64,000 nt of DNA. Source: Bacillus sp. FJAT-14578. Its GTDB lineage: Bacteria; Bacillota; Bacilli; Bacillales; Bacillaceae_H. Positions 60,095 through 64,000 of the stretch are shown here, one piece after another. Numbering within the stretch: the stretch's first letter is position 1; every line of letters starts with the position of its first letter. The DNA lies in NCBI RefSeq assembly GCF_000504165.1, contig NZ_AYSE01000004.1:372001-436000 (forward strand), in the 5' to 3' direction. The translations under genes and the position numbers were made by a program. The notes under the pieces were generated by a model. It saw only the letters and a program-made list of their open reading frames with translations. It did not search any database and was not told the DNA's origin.

Positions 60095-60150
60095 GATTTA
60101 GAAAATGGGGGGTGACTGCTCTTTAGCCAGCCCTCATTTTCTAAATCAAT
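60095..60150. promoter_or_regulatory. strong hairpin upstream of ilvD
   Basis: Arms GATTTAGAAAATGGGGG (60095-60111) and CCCTCATTTTCTAAATC (60131-60147) pair at 16 of 17 positions, 110 bases before ilvD, with no U-run after it. It could be an attenuator-type or terminator element; no T-box motif is seen. The 59915-60258 gap contains no gene. Confidence 0.5.
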
Positions 60151-60258
60151 TACTTTACAAACACATAGTAAGTTTGTTAAATTTATAATTATATTAAAAA
60201 TAGTTTAACAATTTTAAAAATTTAAAGTTTGATTTGTACGAATACGGAGGGATTCATT

Positions 60259-61935
60259 GTGGCAGAACTACGAAGCAACATGATCAAAAAAGGGTTTGAC
60301 CGAGCGCCTCATCGCAGTTTATTGCGTGCTGCCGGTGTAAAAGAAGAAGATTTTGATAAACCGTTCATTGCGGTTGTTAATTCATATATTGATATTGTAC
60401 CAGGCCATGTTCACTTACAAGAGTTTGGTAAAATCGTAAAAGAAGCGATTCGTGAAGCGGGCGGCGTACCGTTTGAAATGAATACAATCGGAGTCGATGA
60501 CGGAATTGCGATGGGACATATCGGTATGCGTTACTCATTGCCAAGCCGTGAGATTATCGCAGACTCTGTTGAAACGGTTGTATCGGCACACTGGTTTGAC
60601 GGAATGGTTTGTATTCCGAACTGTGACAAAATCACGCCTGGTATGATGATGGCGGCGATGAGACTGAATATTCCAACCGTTTTTGTGAGCGGCGGACCGA
60701 TGAAGGCAGGCGTTACAAGTGACGGTCGTAAAATTTCCCTTTCTTCTGTATTTGAAGGAGTGGGTGCGTATCAAGCAGGTAAAATTGACGACAAAGGGTT
60801 ACAAGAATTAGAGCAGTTTGGCTGTCCGACATGCGGATCTTGTTCCGGGATGTTCACGGCAAACTCCATGAACTGTTTAGCAGAGGCTCTAGGCCTAGCG
60901 CTTCCTGGTAATGGGACGATTTTAGCGGTTGCGCCTGAGCGTAAAGAGTTTGTGAAAAAATCCGCTAAACAATTGATGAAATTGATTGAACTGGATTTAA
61001 AACCTCGTGATATCGTTACGGAAAAAGCGATTGATAATGCATTTGCCCTTGATATGGCTCTTGGCGGTTCAACGAATACGGTTTTACACACATTGGCATT
61101 GGCTAATGAAGCAGAAATTGACTATCCGCTTGAGCGTATCAACGAAGTAGCGGCCCGTGTACCGCATCTATCAAAGCTGGCTCCGGCTTCCGATGTTCAT
61201 ATTGAAGACTTGCACGAAGCAGGCGGCGTATCAGCGGCATTGAATGAGCTGTCCAAGAAAGAGGGAGCGTTGCATCTTGATGCGATGACGGTGACTGGAC
61301 AAACGCTCGGTGAAAACATCGCAGGCTGCGAAGTAAAAGATTACAATGTGATTCACTCCATCGACAATCCATTCTCTGAAAAAGGCGGACTTGCAGTCTT
61401 GTTCGGGAATCTTGCTCCAGACGGTGCAATCATTAAAACGGGAGGCGTTCAAGGCGGCATCACTCGCCATGAAGGACCAGCCATCGTATTTGATTCACAA
61501 GAAGAAGCATTAGAAGGAATTGCCGGCGGACAAGTAAAAGAAGGACATGTTGTTGTCATTCGTTATGAAGGACCGAAAGGCGGACCAGGTATGCCGGAAA
61601 TGCTTGCGCCAACTTCTCAAATTATGGGAATGGGCCTTGGAGCAAAAGTTGCGCTATTAACAGATGGGCGTTTCTCTGGAGCCTCCCGCGGATTATCCAT
61701 CGGCCATGCATCACCTGAAGCGGCAGAAGGCGGACCTCTTGCATTCGTTGAAAACGGCGACTATATCGTTATTGATATCGAAAAACGTTCAATGGACGTT
61801 CAGCTATCAGAAGAAGAGTGGGAGAAGCGTAAAGCGAACTGGAAGGGCTTCGAACCAAAAGTAAAAACAGGCTATCTTGCCCGTTATTCCAAGCTCGTGA
61901 CTTCTGCAAGCACAGGCGGAATCATGAAAATCTAA
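60259..61935 (+). CDS. ilvD: dihydroxy-acid dehydratase IlvD
   Basis: The 558-residue enzyme starts with GTG at 60259, eight bases after GGAGGG; ten in-frame codons upstream lie in the leader. IlvD/Edd family signatures are [40 protein letters not shown] (iron-sulfur Cys) and [20 protein letters not shown]. It dehydrates dihydroxyisovalerate and dihydroxymethylvalerate in valine and isoleucine synthesis. It stands alone here, away from the ilvBHC-leu genes that often surround it. Protein length is as expected. Confidence 0.95.
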   Translation: MAELRSNMIKKGFDRAPHRSLLRAAGVKEEDFDKPFIAVVNSYIDIVPGHVHLQEFGKIVKEAIREAGGVPFEMNTIGVDDGIAMGHIGMRYSLPSREIIADSVETVVSAHWFDGMVCIPNCDKITPGMMMAAMRLNIPTVFVSGGPMKAGVTSDGRKISLSSVFEGVGAYQAGKIDDKGLQELEQFGCPTCGSCSGMFTANSMNCLAEALGLALPGNGTILAVAPERKEFVKKSAKQLMKLIELDLKPRDIVTEKAIDNAFALDMALGGSTNTVLHTLALANEAEIDYPLERINEVAARVPHLSKLAPASDVHIEDLHEAGGVSAALNELSKKEGALHLDAMTVTGQTLGENIAGCEVKDYNVIHSIDNPFSEKGGLAVLFGNLAPDGAIIKTGGVQGGITRHEGPAIVFDSQEEALEGIAGGQVKEGHVVVIRYEGPKGGPGMPEMLAPTSQIMGMGLGAKVALLTDGRFSGASRGLSIGHASPEAAEGGPLAFVENGDYIVIDIEKRSMDVQLSEEEWEKRKANWKGFEPKVKTGYLARYSKLVTSASTGGIMKI

Positions 61936-61940
61936 TAAAA

Positions 61941-61982
61941 AACATCAGGGTCTTTCACAAGGAAGACCCTGATGTTTTTTTA
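61941..61982. terminator. bidirectional terminator, ilvD / rsbR-like
   Basis: AACATCAGGGTCTT and AAGACCCTGATGTT form a perfect 14-bp stem with T and A runs on both sides. Confidence 0.9.
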
Positions 61983-62828
61983 TGATTGAATCGGTACTTG
62001 CCGGAAGCCTAGTTCTTTTAAGGCTTGCTGCATATTGGCACGGGTTTTAATATCACTGAAGCTCAAGCCTAAGGCTACAATTGTTTGAGCGGTCTCTGGG
62101 CGGATTCCCGTTACGATTGTTTCGATGCCGGTCAACCTCAACGCCTTTACAATTTGAAAGATTTTGTCAGCGACCATTGTATCGATGATGGGAACACCGG
62201 AAATATCCAAAATAATATGCTTTAGCTTCAAACGAGTTCCTTCACTCAATGAAATGTCCATAATTAATTTAGAGCGGCGCGTATCGATCTCGCCAACGAG
62301 GGGGATGACCGCAATGCCTTCAGTGATTGGAACAACGGGAACGGATAACTCTTCAAGTGCCGTATAAGCGATTTCCATGAGCTTATGAGTATGTTCTTCA
62401 TACATTTCACCGGCGATGTTGCTTATTTTATCAAGCAAAGGATCGATGATTTTAGAGACATCAAGCATCGTGATGGGTGTAAACTGTCTTTGTTCCAACT
62501 CCTCCGTAAACACGTTCCAAATGACCGTTCGATAAGTAGAAATGGCTCTTAAAAAATCACTTAACGGCACATTATATTGAATGGCGAGATGAACGGCCTT
62601 TTCTGCCCAAGCAGTCACATTTTTAGATACATCATCCAAGTCCTCATATAGAGCCATCCCCAAATATCGAATGATTTCAGCCCGATGTTCAACACGTTCA
62701 GATAGCGGTAAACCGCCTTCTTCCAATCGTTGTGTATATTTGGGATCCTGGATATCCGCTACATTTTGGGCCAATGTATAATTATTTTGAACGATTTTTT
62801 CACCTATGTATTGCAGTTCGTCCTTCAT
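61980..62828 (-). CDS. RsbR-like stressosome protein with STAS domain
   Basis: The 282-residue protein has an N-terminal globin-like helical domain (about 1-150) and a C-terminal STAS domain (about 165-275; LSVPVVPITEGIAVIPLVGE, HIILDISGVPIIDTMVADKI). It matches RsbR paralogues, the scaffold proteins of the stressosome that controls RsbT and thereby sigma-B. The STAS phosphorylation-site Thr/Ser position reads IIDT. rsbS/rsbT are not adjacent, as is common for dispersed RsbR paralogues. No ligand pocket can be assigned. Confidence 0.88.
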   Translation of the reverse strand: MKDELQYIGEKIVQNNYTLAQNVADIQDPKYTQRLEEGGLPLSERVEHRAEIIRYLGMALYEDLDDVSKNVTAWAEKAVHLAIQYNVPLSDFLRAISTYRTVIWNVFTEELEQRQFTPITMLDVSKIIDPLLDKISNIAGEMYEEHTHKLMEIAYTALEELSVPVVPITEGIAVIPLVGEIDTRRSKLIMDISLSEGTRLKLKHIILDISGVPIIDTMVADKIFQIVKALRLTGIETIVTGIRPETAQTIVALGLSFSDIKTRANMQQALKELGFRQVPIQS

Positions 62829-62927
62829 TCGCGTTCGATTCTCCTTAGAATAACCTATTATGGCTATAGTATATAGTTATTTGTAAAATGATACACTCTA
62901 TACAGATCACTTCTGTACAGACCGAAG

Positions 62928-62958
62928 ACAATCCTTTAAATGGGATTGTTTTTTATTA
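62928..62958 (+). terminator. orphan terminator in the 62829-63160 gap
   Basis: ACAATCC and GGATTGT with an 8-base loop are followed by TTTTTT on the plus strand, although no plus-strand gene precedes it. A short RNA or attenuator upstream of speD would fit, but no promoter is seen. Confidence 0.55.
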
Positions 62959-63160
62959 GACAAGTGTTAAGAGACAAAGGCGTGTTTCTTTCTTCGAACC
63001 TCGGTAATGTTTTTTATCGGTAAAAATGGGTATTATAAAAATATTTAAGAAAGCATGAGATGTGCTTTATTGGGAATCGGTCAATGCCAAAAGGAAATCA
63101 ACTTTGATAGGGTCAAACATCACAAGGCGTTGAATATAAAAGAAAGAGGGGAAAGAAATC

Positions 63161-63982
63161 ATGAAATTAACACCAGAGCAGCGTATCACCTTGCATGGGT
63201 TTAATAACCTTACGAAATCATTAAGTTTTAATATGTATGATGTTTGCTATACAAAAACAAAAGAAGAACGTGAAGCGTATATCGAATATATCGATGAACA
63301 GTATAGTGCAGAGAGATTGACCAAAATTTTAAAAACAGTGTCTGATATTATTGGGGCTCATGTATTAAATGTAGCCCAACAAGATTACGTACCGCAAGGA
63401 GCGAGTGTGACGATGCTCGTTTCAGAGGGGCCGGTCGTCGAAGTCCCAACTGAATCGTTCGAAGAATCGCCGGGACCTCTTCCTGGATCGGTTGTCATGC
63501 AGCTGGATAAAAGCCATATAACGGTTCATACATATCCGGAATATCACCCTGATGAAGGAATCAGTACGTTCCGAGCCGATATTGATGTCTCTACATGCGG
63601 GGAAATTTCGCCGCTTAAAGCGTTGAATTATCTCATTCATTCGTTTGATACGGACATTATGACAATCGATTACCGTGTTCGAGGTTTTACAAGAGATATA
63701 AACGGTCATAAGCTATTTATCGATCATGACATTAGCTCCATCCAAAATTACATTCCAGAAGATGTAAAAAATATGTTTGACATGATTGATGTGAACGTTT
63801 ATCCAGAAAACATTTTTCATACGAAATGTAAGCTGAAAGAATTTGACCTAAACAATTATCTATTTGGCTACTCAAAAGAAAAATTGGATGCAGGAGAAGT
63901 AGAGGAAATCACGGAAAGGTTAAAAATGGAAATGGATGAAATCTTCTACGGAAGAAATATGAATCATGGGTCTATCAATTGA
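63161..63982 (+). CDS. speD: S-adenosylmethionine decarboxylase proenzyme SpeD
   Basis: The 273-residue protein is of the E. coli SpeD type (about 264-273 residues). The self-cleavage site is [15 protein letters not shown]: cleavage before Ser-118 makes the pyruvoyl cofactor. The second signature is [20 protein letters not shown]. It forms decarboxylated SAM for spermidine synthesis. AAAGAGGGGAAAG precedes the ATG. The gene ends 18 bases before the window edge. Confidence 0.95.
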   Translation: MKLTPEQRITLHGFNNLTKSLSFNMYDVCYTKTKEEREAYIEYIDEQYSAERLTKILKTVSDIIGAHVLNVAQQDYVPQGASVTMLVSEGPVVEVPTESFEESPGPLPGSVVMQLDKSHITVHTYPEYHPDEGISTFRADIDVSTCGEISPLKALNYLIHSFDTDIMTIDYRVRGFTRDINGHKLFIDHDISSIQNYIPEDVKNMFDMIDVNVYPENIFHTKCKLKEFDLNNYLFGYSKEKLDAGEVEEITERLKMEMDEIFYGRNMNHGSIN

Positions 63983-64000
63983 AAAAACTGGTTGCTAAGC

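Noticed and set aside
60200..60230. CodY-like box before ilvD
   Set aside because: AATTTTAAAAATTTA has about five mismatches to the consensus and the region is simply AT-rich.

Overview
The window is a piece of chromosome from a low-GC, endospore-forming member of the Bacillaceae (Bacillus in the broad sense). The evidence is clean AGGAGG ribosome-binding sites, frequent GTG and TTG starts, two small acid-soluble spore protein genes (H-type and gamma-type), a complete GerA-type germinant receptor operon, the des-desK-desR cold-sensing module, the yndGHJ operon, a bacterial nitric oxide synthase and an RsbR-type stressosome protein. No rRNA, tRNA or CRISPR array was seen.

Layout. 1-5 kb: edge fragment, chemoreceptor relic, small genes, a 345-bp dispersed repeat, then a GC-rich TnpB-only IS200/IS605-family (IS1341-type) element with a likely omega-RNA (2.37-4.02 kb). 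4.1-13.5 kb: membrane proteins, a DUF421 protein, a gutted 2-hydroxyacyl-CoA dehydratase activase gene, a glycosyltransferase/phosphoesterase/YkoP-like cluster, a Cys-rich copper-binding four-helix protein and spore-type small proteins. 13.8-15.7 kb: two YsnF/AvaK-domain stress proteins, the second followed by the second copy of the 345-bp repeat. 16-26 kb: yndGHJ, a GNAT acetyltransferase, an SLH protein, a LysM protein, and des-desK-desR with a DesR-type operator. 26-38 kb is the accessory region: small secreted proteins and lipoproteins, gene relics, an integrase stub, many hairpins, a dispersed bulged-hairpin repeat with about eight copies, a YxiJ-like orphan, and a decayed TnpB element. 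38-64 kb returns to ordinary chromosomal genes: GNAT, MBL-fold hydrolase, Na+/H+ antiporter, HAD phosphatase, K+ channel, NOS, MFS exporter, PPK2, Est30-type esterase, cold-shock protein, gamma SASP, a four-gene ger operon, aminotransferase, RecQ, lipase-like hydrolase, IlvD, RsbR-like STAS protein and SpeD.

Working together: Des/DesK/DesR form a membrane-fluidity circuit; GerXA/XB/XC plus a 50-residue fourth protein form a germinant receptor; yndGHJ is translationally coupled. The most unusual material is non-coding: a 345-bp repeat whose two copies differ by changes that keep base-pairing, a bulged-hairpin repeat between lipoprotein genes, and two kinds of TnpB element, one intact with a non-canonical RuvC-II motif and one dead from a homopolymer frameshift plus a lost zinc ligand. 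I found no clearly new multi-gene system; the strongest leads are these RNA-like repeats.
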